Source: an uncultured Verrucomicrobiales bacterium
GTDB lineage: Bacteria > Verrucomicrobiota > Verrucomicrobiia > Verrucomicrobiales > Akkermansiaceae
Reading direction: 5' to 3'
Length of the DNA stretch: 14,018 bases
Assembly (NCBI GenBank): GCA_937885815.1
Contig: CALABM010000198.1
Span: 1-14,018, forward strand
Shown here: positions 1 through 6,526 of the stretch, in pieces
Layout: each line of letters opens with the position of its first letter
Position numbering within the stretch: the stretch's first letter is position 1
The notes under the pieces: model-generated
What the model was told of the DNA's origin: nothing
What the model saw: only the letters and a program-made list of their open reading frames with translations
Database searches by the model: none
Position numbers and translations under genes: made by a program

Positions 1-2
1 TG

Positions 3-598
3 TTCGAGGACGATCTCGTTCACTCCTTTGTAGTAAAGGAGGGCAGATATATCACCGTGAAGGCGTTGAAGCCCATATATGATGAGGCCGGCGACTTCAA
101 GGGCTACGAGACCAACGACAAGGGTGAAACGGTATATAAGACCATTACCTATGAATTCAGTACGAACATTCAGGTAGAGGATATAAACCGCAAGGCTCTT
201 GAAATGTATGAGAGCGGTAGCACCAATCTTAAGGAGTATGACTACGAGCCCACCCCTCAAACGCCTTGGTACGTTCTGTATCTTCCTTATATAATCACTG
301 CGGTCGTTATTATCGCGCTTTGGATTTTCCTTATGAGACAGGCGTCGGGAGCTGCCGGCGGAGGAAAGATAGGTAGCTTCTCTAAGTCTAAGGCTAAGGT
401 CGTAGTAGGAGATAAGAACGCCGTCAAGTTTGCCGACGTTGCAGGCGCAGACGAGGAAAAGGCAGAGCTCGAGGAGGTAGTCGAGTTCCTTAAGGATCCC
501 GAAAAGTTTGTAAAGCTCGGTGCGAGAATACCGCGCGGCGTGCTTCTCGTAGGCCCTCCCGGTACGGGTAAGACCCTGCTGGCACGCGCCATTGCAGC
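3..598 (+). CDS. ftsH: FtsH membrane AAA+ protease, internal fragment (foreign segment at contig end)
   Basis: FtsH is a membrane-anchored ATP-dependent zinc protease that degrades misfolded membrane proteins. This fragment is open from the window edge, so the true start is missing; the GTG at 57 is internal. It carries the periplasmic-type N-terminal domain, one membrane segment (about 270-340, WYVLYLPYIITAVVIIALW), the G/K-rich linker, the family block VKFADVAGADEEKAELEEVV and a perfect Walker A (GPPGTGKT, about 553-576). Immediately after Walker A the family sequence should read LLARAVAGEAGVPFF; instead it changes to XseA sequence at LARAIA. Walker B, the second region of homology and the HExxH protease domain are all absent. 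Codon use (frequent ata, gta, aag, agg/aga) and lower GC differ from everything downstream. I read this as sequence from another organism, probably a Firmicute, joined by assembly. The identity is sure; the native context is not. Confidence 0.9.
579..598. other. Chimeric seam between ftsH and xseA
   Basis: The reading frame passes from FtsH to XseA within about 20 bases that encode LARAIA. Both families have a similar peptide here (FtsH LLARAVAGEA after Walker A; XseA LARAIAASPIPVVSAVGHET), so a shared k-mer could have bridged two genomes in an assembly graph. GC content and codon use change at the same point. A biological fusion would have to cut FtsH inside its ATPase fold and XseA inside its catalytic domain, leaving neither functional. 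Confidence 0.85.
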
Positions 599-1262
599 CT
601 GCCCCATCCCCGTGGTCTCCGCCGTGGGGCATGAGACGGATTTCACCATTGCCGACTTCGTGGCAGACTTGCGCGCGCCCACACCCACCGCCGCCATTGA
701 ACTAACCACACCGGATGGTCCGGCTCTCCGGCACCGCCTTCAGCAGCTGAGCAATACCCTGCAGCACAGCCTCAGCCGCGCTCTGCAGACAGCCCGCCTG
801 CGCCTGCGCCTCATCACGCAGGGCCCGCTCGGCACACCTCTGCTCACGCTGGCACCTTTCGCCCAGCAGCTGGACGATTTGGAAAACTGCCTGTATACCG
901 CCACTGCCGAGAAAACCACCGCCGCTCGTTCCCGGCTGGAAGTGCTTTCGGCCCAAATCTCCACCAGCACCCTCCGGGCACGGCTCTCCGCTGCGCATAC
1001 CACCCTCACTGCAGCGCAGCAGCACATCACAAACTCAGCAGCCACCCGCCTCTCCACCGCGCAAGCAGCCCTGCAGGTATACAGCGCACGGCTGGATGCC
1101 GCAAGCCCGCAAAAGGCACTGGAACGGGGCTTCGCTCTCGTCCACACGCCTTCCGGCCGCCTTGCGCGCAGCACAGCCGAGCTTCCTCCCGGCAGCACGG
1201 CCACCCTTCAGCTGGCTGACGGCAGCGTACAAATTCAAAGCATACAGCCTTCTCACAGCTAA
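579..1262 (+). CDS. xseA: Exodeoxyribonuclease VII large subunit, C-terminal half
   Basis: XseA is the large subunit of exonuclease VII, which with several XseB subunits degrades single-stranded DNA from either end to oligonucleotides. The sequence picks up within the catalytic domain at PIPVVSAVGHETDFTIADF, followed by ADLRAPTPTAAIEL, both hallmark blocks. It continues through the long Gln/Leu/Arg-rich helical coiled-coil region that binds XseB, and ends with the C-terminal small beta domain (ALERGFALVHTPSGRLARS, then LPPGSTATLQLADGSVQ). About 227 residues are present of the usual 400-450; the N-terminal OB-fold and first part of the catalytic domain are lost at the 5' seam. The C-terminus and stop (TAA 1260-1262) look normal, so the native gene was probably intact. 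The next gene begins 30 bases downstream; no xseB is seen in the window. Confidence 0.9.
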   Translation: MARAIAACPIPVVSAVGHETDFTIADFVADLRAPTPTAAIELTTPDGPALRHRLQQLSNTLQHSLSRALQTARLRLRLITQGPLGTPLLTLAPFAQQLDDLENCLYTATAEKTTAARSRLEVLSAQISTSTLRARLSAAHTTLTAAQQHITNSAATRLSTAQAALQVYSARLDAASPQKALERGFALVHTPSGRLARSTAELPPGSTATLQLADGSVQIQSIQPSHS

Positions 1263-1292
1263 GCCTGCTTCCCAAGTTTACTCCCCATTACC

Positions 1293-2360
1293 ATGAAGAG
1301 AGATTATAAACTTCCCTCCTTAGACCTTCCGGATGCTACGCCTGCTATGAGCTTATGCAATCTGGTACAAGATAAGCTCTTTTCCGAAAGAGCAGCTTTC
1401 ATTCCGCTGGCATTGGGGTATCTCAATCCAAGCACACCGTACTTTTATCATTTAGGCAGGCAAGGGCATCTCGTCATTTCATCAGATAAGCAAGAGGAAA
1501 AGCACTCGGCGCTCCACAGTGCCCTACTCTCTCTGCTCTGCAGTTATTCGCCCGATGAATTAATCCTTCTTCTTGCCGGCCCGGCAGACTCTGAGCTGCA
1601 CTTCTACCAGCGTCTCCCACACCTCGTCTGCCCGATAACCGACAAAGCCTCACAGCTTCTGCGCTGGGTAACCCATGAGATTGAGCGGCGGCATGAACTT
1701 TTCGCCTCCCGAAAGGTAAAAAATATTTCGGATTTCAATGCCACGGCAGCAGAAGATGAAAAGCTCCCGCTCATTATCACCGTCATTGATGAGCACCCCG
1801 ACCTCTCAAAAGCAGCGGCCCCGGAGCTCACAGAGACGCTCAAACGCCTCGCAAGCGCGGAACAATCACTGGGACAAGCCGGTGTCTACACCATCATCAG
1901 CACCAATTCCTGCCGGAGCCACCAGTTATTCAAATCTCTGGGAGTAGCGTGCATTCTCAAATGCGCCCACGATGAAAAGCAAGACGAGAACCGCGCCCTA
2001 CTGCTTACCATCAAGGCAAGCCCCGGCCACGCTACTGCACTGCATTTACCCCGAGTCTCCCGAGCAGACATCACCGCCACAGTGGAACACTGTGCAGCAC
2101 AAGTACCGGAGGAAGAGCTCATTTCACCGCCGGAACCGGAGCCTACCCTCCTGAGCGCAGATGATGAAAAGCTCTATGAAAAGTGTGTAAACCTCGTGCG
2201 CAGTAAGCAAAAAGCCAGTACAGCCATGCTGCAAAGGCACTTATCCATAGGCTATGGACGCGCCGCCAAAATGATGGATGTAATGGAGGAGCGAGGAATC
2301 ATCGCTCCGGCAACGGAAGCCCCCTCTTCTTGCCGGGCTGTACTCCCACCTGCCAAATAA
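1293..2360 (+). CDS. FtsK/SpoIIIE-like protein with degenerate motor and intact gamma domain
   Basis: This 355-residue protein aligns by eye with the C-terminal motor of FtsK DNA translocases but lacks the N-terminal membrane domain and linker (FtsK is usually 750 or more residues). Motor landmarks remain: IPLALG (37-42), LPHLVCPITD (108-117), the RW..HEIERRHELF helix (124-137) and a Walker B-like LPLIITVIDE (158-167, D166/E167). Walker A should read GATGSGKS; at 63-71 it reads SSDKQEEKH, so the glycines are gone and only a lysine (K70) survives. The strand normally carrying IDPK reads LLLAGPADSEL, and the ATQRPS-type segment is replaced by ISTNSCRSH. The C-terminal winged-helix gamma domain (about 288-338, LQRHLSIGYGRAAKMMDVME) is well preserved. 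Known: FtsK gamma recognises KOPS DNA and activates XerD. Inferred: a DNA-binding, ATPase-dead paralog. ATG 1293 has no clear ribosome-binding site; the dus gene follows directly. Confidence 0.75.
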   Translation: MKRDYKLPSLDLPDATPAMSLCNLVQDKLFSERAAFIPLALGYLNPSTPYFYHLGRQGHLVISSDKQEEKHSALHSALLSLLCSYSPDELILLLAGPADSELHFYQRLPHLVCPITDKASQLLRWVTHEIERRHELFASRKVKNISDFNATAAEDEKLPLIITVIDEHPDLSKAAAPELTETLKRLASAEQSLGQAGVYTIISTNSCRSHQLFKSLGVACILKCAHDEKQDENRALLLTIKASPGHATALHLPRVSRADITATVEHCAAQVPEEELISPPEPEPTLLSADDEKLYEKCVNLVRSKQKASTAMLQRHLSIGYGRAAKMMDVMEERGIIAPATEAPSSCRAVLPPAK

Positions 2361-2389
2361 TCATACTCACCACACCAGCAACAGCCGCC

Positions 2390-3337
2390 TTGTCACCCCA
2401 TTTTCATACAGCTCTGGCTCCGATGCAGGACGTAACGGACCTTGCCTTCATGCGCACACTGGCACGCATAGGCTCGCTGCCGGATTTATTCGTGACGGCA
2501 TACTTCCGCAGCACTCCCACCACCTGCGCCATTGCAGAGGCAAATCTTCGCTGCATTCAAGAGAATGAAACCGGCGTCCCCATTCTGGCACAGCTGGCCG
2601 GCAGTGAATCCACACCGCTCATGCGGGATGCCGAGCGGCTGCTCCAGCTGCCCGTGGCCGGCATTAACCTGAACGCCGGCTGCCCCTCCCCGCTGGTAAA
2701 CCGCCATGGTGCCGGAGCGGGGCTGCTACGGAATCTTACAGCGCTGCGGGATTGCCTGCAAGGGCTGCGCCGCGTGGTACCGGAAGGAAAGTTCAGCGTG
2801 AAGTGCCGCACCGGCTGGGCAGATGCCGCGGAATTCCCTGCCATTCTCAGCGAAATTTCAGCCGTCACTCCGGATATGGTCATGGTGCACGGGCGTACCC
2901 GTAAGGCCCTATATGCAGCAGGCAGCGTAGATACCGCGCCCGTGCGAATGGCTGTAGAACACCTGAACTGCCCCGTACTGGGCAATGGTGACATCTGCAC
3001 AGTAACTCAGGCCCAAGAGTGGATGAACAGCACCAGCCCCGCCGGTATCATGATTGGCAGAGGTGCCGTCAGAAATCCCTACATCTTCCGCAGCCTGCGT
3101 GGTGGAGCTCCGCCCTCCGCTGAGGAAATGCGCTTTTACTTCCAAGTGCTCATTGAAGAAACAAACCGCATCTTACATACAAAAAGAACTCCTGCTGGCC
3201 ACTGCAACCGCATGAAAAAATATCTCGCTTTTTGTTATGAGGATTTCACCCCCGAACAAGAACACGCCCTGCGCCGCTGCACGGACATCTCTGATATGCA
3301 ACGAATACTCTCCGGAGCAGGCGCCCCGCTGACTTAA
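2390..3337 (+). CDS. tRNA-dihydrouridine synthase, DusC-like
   Basis: This FMN-dependent enzyme reduces specific uridines of tRNA D-loops to dihydrouridine using NADPH, in the cytoplasm. From the TTG at 2390 (315 residues): LAPMQDVTD (9-17) is the FMN-binding first strand; INLNAGCPSPLVNRHGAGAGLL contains the catalytic cysteine (C98) and resembles the LNCGCPSKTVN block of DusC more than DusA or DusB; VKCRTGW (137-143), VHGRTR (166-171), LGNGDI (197-202) and MIGRGA (221-226) are FMN phosphate or tRNA-contact motifs. A short C-terminal helical domain (about 240-315) fits the family. There is no ATG before the first conserved strand; the options are TTG 2330, which overlaps the upstream stop, and TTG 2390, which gives the normal DusC-like N-terminus (MSPHFHTALAPMQ). 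I prefer 2390 with modest confidence. Probably co-transcribed with the FtsK-like gene. Confidence 0.88.
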   Translation: MSPHFHTALAPMQDVTDLAFMRTLARIGSLPDLFVTAYFRSTPTTCAIAEANLRCIQENETGVPILAQLAGSESTPLMRDAERLLQLPVAGINLNAGCPSPLVNRHGAGAGLLRNLTALRDCLQGLRRVVPEGKFSVKCRTGWADAAEFPAILSEISAVTPDMVMVHGRTRKALYAAGSVDTAPVRMAVEHLNCPVLGNGDICTVTQAQEWMNSTSPAGIMIGRGAVRNPYIFRSLRGGAPPSAEEMRFYFQVLIEETNRILHTKRTPAGHCNRMKKYLAFCYEDFTPEQEHALRRCTDISDMQRILSGAGAPLT

Positions 3338-3353
3338 ATTTACTTAAAAAAAC

Positions 3354-3382
3354 TTGACAATCGTCATATTTGTGTGCATAAA
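3354..3382 (+). promoter_or_regulatory. Sigma70-type promoter for the L,D-transpeptidase pair
   Basis: A perfect -35 hexamer TTGACA (3354-3359) is followed by a 17-base spacer and a -10-like CATAAA (3377-3382). It lies in the 94-base gap after dus, preceded by an A/T-rich run, and leaves an untranslated leader of roughly 40 bases before the ATG at 3432. Confidence 0.7.
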
Positions 3383-3431
3383 GAAGCGTAAGCACACGCA
3401 GACAATGCCGGAACTACGGTAATATATACTG

Positions 3432-4028
3432 ATGAAGAAAAAACTATTCATAACCATTTCAACCGCAATCGTCCTGAGCTCATGCTCCACTCAGAACGAT
3501 CTGGCAGCCATGGCCACGGGCGGCTATGCTTTCCGCCCCGAACGCATTAAGATTGACCCCCTCACTGCAGTGGCTCACGGCCATTGGGACCGCCCCGCCG
3601 GTCTAGAAGGCGAGCACCTGATTGTCATCGACACGCGACTTCAGCAAGCCAAATACTACATCGCGAACCAGTACGTGGGCAGCAGCACCATCTCTTCCGG
3701 GCGCGCCGGCCACGGCACCCCCGCCGGTACCTTCCGAATCCTCAGCAAGGATGAAGATCACAAATCATCCACATACGGCAGCGTGGTGGACGCTCAGGGT
3801 AACACCCTCATTGCAGACTACACCGCCGGACAGCCCATGCCCGAAGGCGGCATTTACCAAGGCGCGCCCATGAACTTCGGCATGCAGATTACCAATAACG
3901 GCATCTGGATGCATGAAGGATATGTTACTTCCGCTCCGGAAAGCCATGGCTGCATTCGACTTCCTCGCGAAATGGCACGCATCTTCTTTGAAAACACCCC
4001 CGTAGGAACTCAGGTTATTATTAAATAA
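3432..4028 (+). CDS. L,D-transpeptidase (YkuD domain) lipoprotein
   Basis: L,D-transpeptidases use a catalytic cysteine to make 3-3 peptidoglycan cross-links or attach proteins to the wall in the periplasm. The 198-residue product begins with a lysine-rich lipoprotein signal (MKKKLFITIS...) ending in lipobox LSSC, with C18 the predicted lipidated residue. The YkuD domain fills about 50-198: LIVIDTRLQQAKYYI opens the fold, GTPAGTFRI (with H at GHGTP) is the usual HPTPTG-type strand, GIWMHEG supplies the conserved histidine, and SHGCIRLP contains catalytic C174. The C-terminus ends right at the domain edge (GTQVIIK), which is normal. A second transpeptidase starts 26 bases after the stop and shares the promoter upstream. 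There is no clear Shine-Dalgarno sequence before ATG 3432. Which reaction it performs cannot be told from sequence. Confidence 0.92.
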   Translation: MKKKLFITISTAIVLSSCSTQNDLAAMATGGYAFRPERIKIDPLTAVAHGHWDRPAGLEGEHLIVIDTRLQQAKYYIANQYVGSSTISSGRAGHGTPAGTFRILSKDEDHKSSTYGSVVDAQGNTLIADYTAGQPMPEGGIYQGAPMNFGMQITNNGIWMHEGYVTSAPESHGCIRLPREMARIFFENTPVGTQVIIK

Positions 4029-4054
4029 AACCCGTCACTCAACCTCTCACACGT

Positions 4055-4969
4055 ATGAACACCATCGGAAAAACTCTCACTTGCTTGGCAGGGCTCATTG
4101 CACTGGGGCTTTTCAGCTCATGCAGCCAGCAAACGCAAGCTCCCGTAGCCCCGGTTGTCCCCCCGAAACCGGATAACTACGAGATTTTCGTACGCTCGCA
4201 CCCGAATTACCCGAAAATCATGGATATTTACCGGAATCCGGAGTTGATGAGCCAAGCTTCACCGCAAAGCCCGATTTACATATGCCTCTCCGAGCAACGT
4301 GGCCGATTGTATGTCAACGGCCGTGTGGCAGCGGACTGGCCAGTCTCCACAGGCACCTCTGACCACCCCACCCCCACAGGCTCATTCCGCGTGCTCGAGA
4401 AGAAGCGTGAGTACAGCTCTCGCACATGGGGCCGTATGCTGGACGCAAATGGGCGCTGTGTGGACGCCAATGCCCATTCCGTCAATACTCCGGTGCCCGA
4501 AGGCGGCCGGTTCGTGGGCTCTCCCATGCCCAACTGGCAGCGCCTTACCGGTAACGGCATCGGCATGCACACCGGCAAAGTACGTGCCGGCCGCAGGCTT
4601 TCTCATGGCTGCATCCGCACCCCCAATCGCATGGCAAGAGAGCTTTTCGACATCACCGCCACTGGCCGCACCCGTGTGACAGTGTGTGATGAGCGCGAAA
4701 GCTGCTATCCCACCTTCGTGGGGGCTGGCCCCCTCACAAAAGAAGAAACTCTTCCCCCGGCTCCAGCCCCCGTGCAGACACCTACTATTTCCGCTGGACA
4801 GCTGCAGCCCACCCCCGAGGCTCAGCAGCCCGCTCCCACAGCCCCCGCTGTTTCCGCAGACCAGCAGCAGCCCACTCCCGAGGCTCAACAAGCGGCTCCT
4901 AGCGTTCCTACAGAGCAGCAGCAGCCCACTCCCGCGGCTCAGCAGCAACCGGCTCCCGCAGCAGAATAA
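4055..4969 (+). CDS. L,D-transpeptidase (YkuD domain) lipoprotein with Pro/Gln-rich tail
   Basis: This is a second periplasmic L,D-transpeptidase, 304 residues. The signal ends in lipobox FSSC (C23 lipidated). The YkuD domain spans about 73-212: IYICLSEQRGRLYVNG, then DHPTPTGSFRVLEK, GIGMHTG, and SHGCIRTP with catalytic C186. It shares the overall plan of the upstream gene (including PVPEGG..VGSPM against PMPEGG..QGAPM) but is clearly diverged, so the pair is an old duplication rather than a recent one. Unlike its neighbour it carries a low-complexity tail from about 227 to 304 rich in Pro, Gln and Ala, with near-repeats of QQPTPEAQQ. Such tails often cross or bind peptidoglycan; here that is inference. 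Several cysteines besides C186 (C79, C135, C211, C217) could form disulfides. A strong terminator follows the stop by 26 bases, closing the operon. Confidence 0.92.
   Translation: MNTIGKTLTCLAGLIALGLFSSCSQQTQAPVAPVVPPKPDNYEIFVRSHPNYPKIMDIYRNPELMSQASPQSPIYICLSEQRGRLYVNGRVAADWPVSTGTSDHPTPTGSFRVLEKKREYSSRTWGRMLDANGRCVDANAHSVNTPVPEGGRFVGSPMPNWQRLTGNGIGMHTGKVRAGRRLSHGCIRTPNRMARELFDITATGRTRVTVCDERESCYPTFVGAGPLTKEETLPPAPAPVQTPTISAGQLQPTPEAQQPAPTAPAVSADQQQPTPEAQQAAPSVPTEQQQPTPAAQQQPAPAAE
4799..4966 (+). repeat. Coding repeats for a Pro/Gln/Ala-rich tail
   Basis: Imperfect tandem units encode QLQPTPEAQQPAP, QQQPTPEAQQAAP, QQQPTPAAQQQPAP at the 3' end of the second transpeptidase gene. The underlying DNA repeats cagcagcccac(t/c)cccg(a/c)ggctca(g/a)cag. 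Such tracts change length easily by slippage, so the tail length may vary between strains. Confidence 0.8.
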
Positions 4970-4995
4970 AAGGAGATTCAAAAGCATTTAACACA

Positions 4996-5027
4996 CGCAG
5001 TTCCTGAGTCAGGAGCTGCGTTTTTTT
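4996..5027 (+). terminator. Rho-independent terminator after the transpeptidase pair
   Basis: An 11-base-pair stem (4996-5006 with 5010-5020, containing one G-T pair) closes a 3-base loop AGT and is followed directly by seven T residues (5021-5027). It separates the transpeptidase operon from the purB promoter. Confidence 0.93.
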
Positions 5028-5031
5028 GCGC

Positions 5032-5060
5032 TTGCCAACAGATTTTTTACATGGTATACT
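5032..5060 (+). promoter_or_regulatory. Strong sigma70-type promoter for purB
   Basis: TTGCCA (5032-5037), a 17-base spacer and TATACT (5055-5060); TG at 5052-5053 makes an extended -10 element. The predicted start site near 5067 leaves a leader of about 18 bases before ATG 5085. It lies directly after the terminator of the upstream operon. I see no PurR-like operator. Confidence 0.8.
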
Positions 5061-5084
5061 GACGGCTCACCTGTTTTAAGAGAT

Positions 5085-6509
5085 ATGAACGCAATTCCTA
5101 ACGTACTTGCAGGGCGCTATGCCTCCGATGCCATGAAGGCCATCTGGTCCGCTGAGGGCCGAATCGTACTCGAGCGTGAGTTCTGGATCGCCGTCATGAA
5201 AGCGCAGAAAGACCTTGGGCTGGACATTCCTCAGGAGGCCATTGATGCCTACGAGAGCGTGAAAGGCAGCGTGAATATCGAATCCATCAACAACCGCGAG
5301 CGCATCACCCGCCATGACGTGAAAGCCCGCATTGAGGAGTTCTGCGATCTCGCCGGCCACCAGCACATCCACAAGGGCATGACCAGCCGTGACCTCACGG
5401 AAAATGTGGAGCAGCTGCAGATTTGGCGCGGCATGCAGATAATCCGTGATAAGGCAGTGGCTGTGCTGGACCGCATGAGCAAGCATGCCGCCGCATGGCG
5501 CGATGTAGTATTCGCCGCCCGCACACACAATGTAGCCGCACAGGCCAGCACCATGGGCAAGCGCGTAGCCATGTTCGGCGAGGAACTCGTACACTGGGCT
5601 TGGGCTTGGGTGAGCATGATGGAGCGTTACCGAGTGCGTGGCCTGAAAGGCGCCGTTGGCACCCAGTTGGACCAGCTCTCACTCTTCGCCAAGAACCCTG
5701 AGACCGTTCGCGAGCTGGAAAGCCGCATCTGCGCCCACCTCGGCATCTCCACCAAGTGGATGAACGTGGGCCAGGTATACCCCCGCTCTCTCGACTTCGA
5801 AATCATCTCCGGCCTTGTGGGGCTTTCCTGCGCCCCCAGCAGCTTCTGCAAAACATGGCGTCTCATGGTAGGCCACGAGCTCTGCACGGAAGGATTCGCC
5901 AAGGGCCAGACCGGCTCCAGCGCCATGCCCCACAAGCAGAACCCCCGCTCCTGCGAGCGCATAAACGGCTTCCATGCCATTCTGAAAGGCCATCTGAGCA
6001 TGATTGGCGGCATCGTGGGTGACCAGTGGAACGAGGGTGACGTATCCTGCTCCGTGGTACGCCGCTGCGTGCTGCCGGATGCCTTCATGGCAGCTGACGG
6101 CCTGTTTGAAACCTTCCTGACCGTGATGGATCAGATGGACATCTACCGCCCTGTCATCACTACCGAGCTGAACCGCTACCTGCCCTTCCTCATGACCACC
6201 ACCATCATGATGGCCGCCGTGAAGCGTGGCGTGGGCCGTGAAGAGGCTCACGAAGTCATCAAAGAGCATGCCGTTGCCGTGTCCGACGACCTGCGCAAGG
6301 GCAGCATCGCCACGAATGACCTGCTGGACCGCTTGGGTGCTGATGGCCGCCTGAAGCTTACCCGCGAGGAAATTCAGGAGATTTATGATGCCAACGCCGG
6401 CGACACCGGCATGGCCGCAGACCAAGTAGACGCCTTCTGCGATATGGTGGCAGAGCTCGCCACCAAATACCCCGCCGGTGTGGGTTACACCCCCGGTGCC
6501 ATTCTGTAA
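5085..6509 (+). CDS. purB: Adenylosuccinate lyase
   Basis: PurB catalyses two beta-eliminations releasing fumarate: SAICAR to AICAR in purine synthesis and adenylosuccinate to AMP. The 474-residue protein is a fumarase/aspartase superfamily enzyme. Visible blocks are RYAS (11-14), HKGMTSRDLTENV (96-108, substrate-binding TS), ARTHNVAAQASTMGKR (145-160, with the conserved His 148), and the family signature loop GSSAMPHKQNP (277-287) carrying the mobile catalytic serine. GLKGAVGTQ (186-194) and the length near 470 resemble the longer, ADSL-type lyases rather than the shorter Bacillus type. The histidine block reads RTHNVAAQ where most homologs have RTHGQPA or similar, a mild departure. The start at 5085 is supported by its promoter 24 bases upstream. 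The glycosidase-like gene begins 17 bases after the stop and may be read through from purB. Confidence 0.95.
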   Translation: MNAIPNVLAGRYASDAMKAIWSAEGRIVLEREFWIAVMKAQKDLGLDIPQEAIDAYESVKGSVNIESINNRERITRHDVKARIEEFCDLAGHQHIHKGMTSRDLTENVEQLQIWRGMQIIRDKAVAVLDRMSKHAAAWRDVVFAARTHNVAAQASTMGKRVAMFGEELVHWAWAWVSMMERYRVRGLKGAVGTQLDQLSLFAKNPETVRELESRICAHLGISTKWMNVGQVYPRSLDFEIISGLVGLSCAPSSFCKTWRLMVGHELCTEGFAKGQTGSSAMPHKQNPRSCERINGFHAILKGHLSMIGGIVGDQWNEGDVSCSVVRRCVLPDAFMAADGLFETFLTVMDQMDIYRPVITTELNRYLPFLMTTTIMMAAVKRGVGREEAHEVIKEHAVAVSDDLRKGSIATNDLLDRLGADGRLKLTREEIQEIYDANAGDTGMAADQVDAFCDMVAELATKYPAGVGYTPGAIL

Positions 6510-6526
6510 ATCACCCGCCAACCTCC

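Noticed and set aside
57..1262. A 401-residue FtsH-exonuclease VII fusion protein starting at GTG 57
   Set aside because: The frame is open upstream of 57, both domains are cut through their folds, and composition changes at the join; an assembly chimera explains it better.
4799..4966. A CRISPR-like or other non-coding tandem array
   Set aside because: The repeats are imperfect, multiples of three and in frame, encoding a Pro/Gln/Ala tail; there are no spacers.
4382..4987. A 201-residue open frame antisense to the second transpeptidase
   Set aside because: Its Leu/Gly/Ser-rich repeats are the complement of the Pro/Gln coding repeats, and it starts within the operon terminator region.
5679..6521. 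A 280-residue open frame antisense to purB
   Set aside because: It is the mirror of a GC-rich, well-conserved purB, with a His/Gly/Ala-rich composition typical of antisense frames and no motif.
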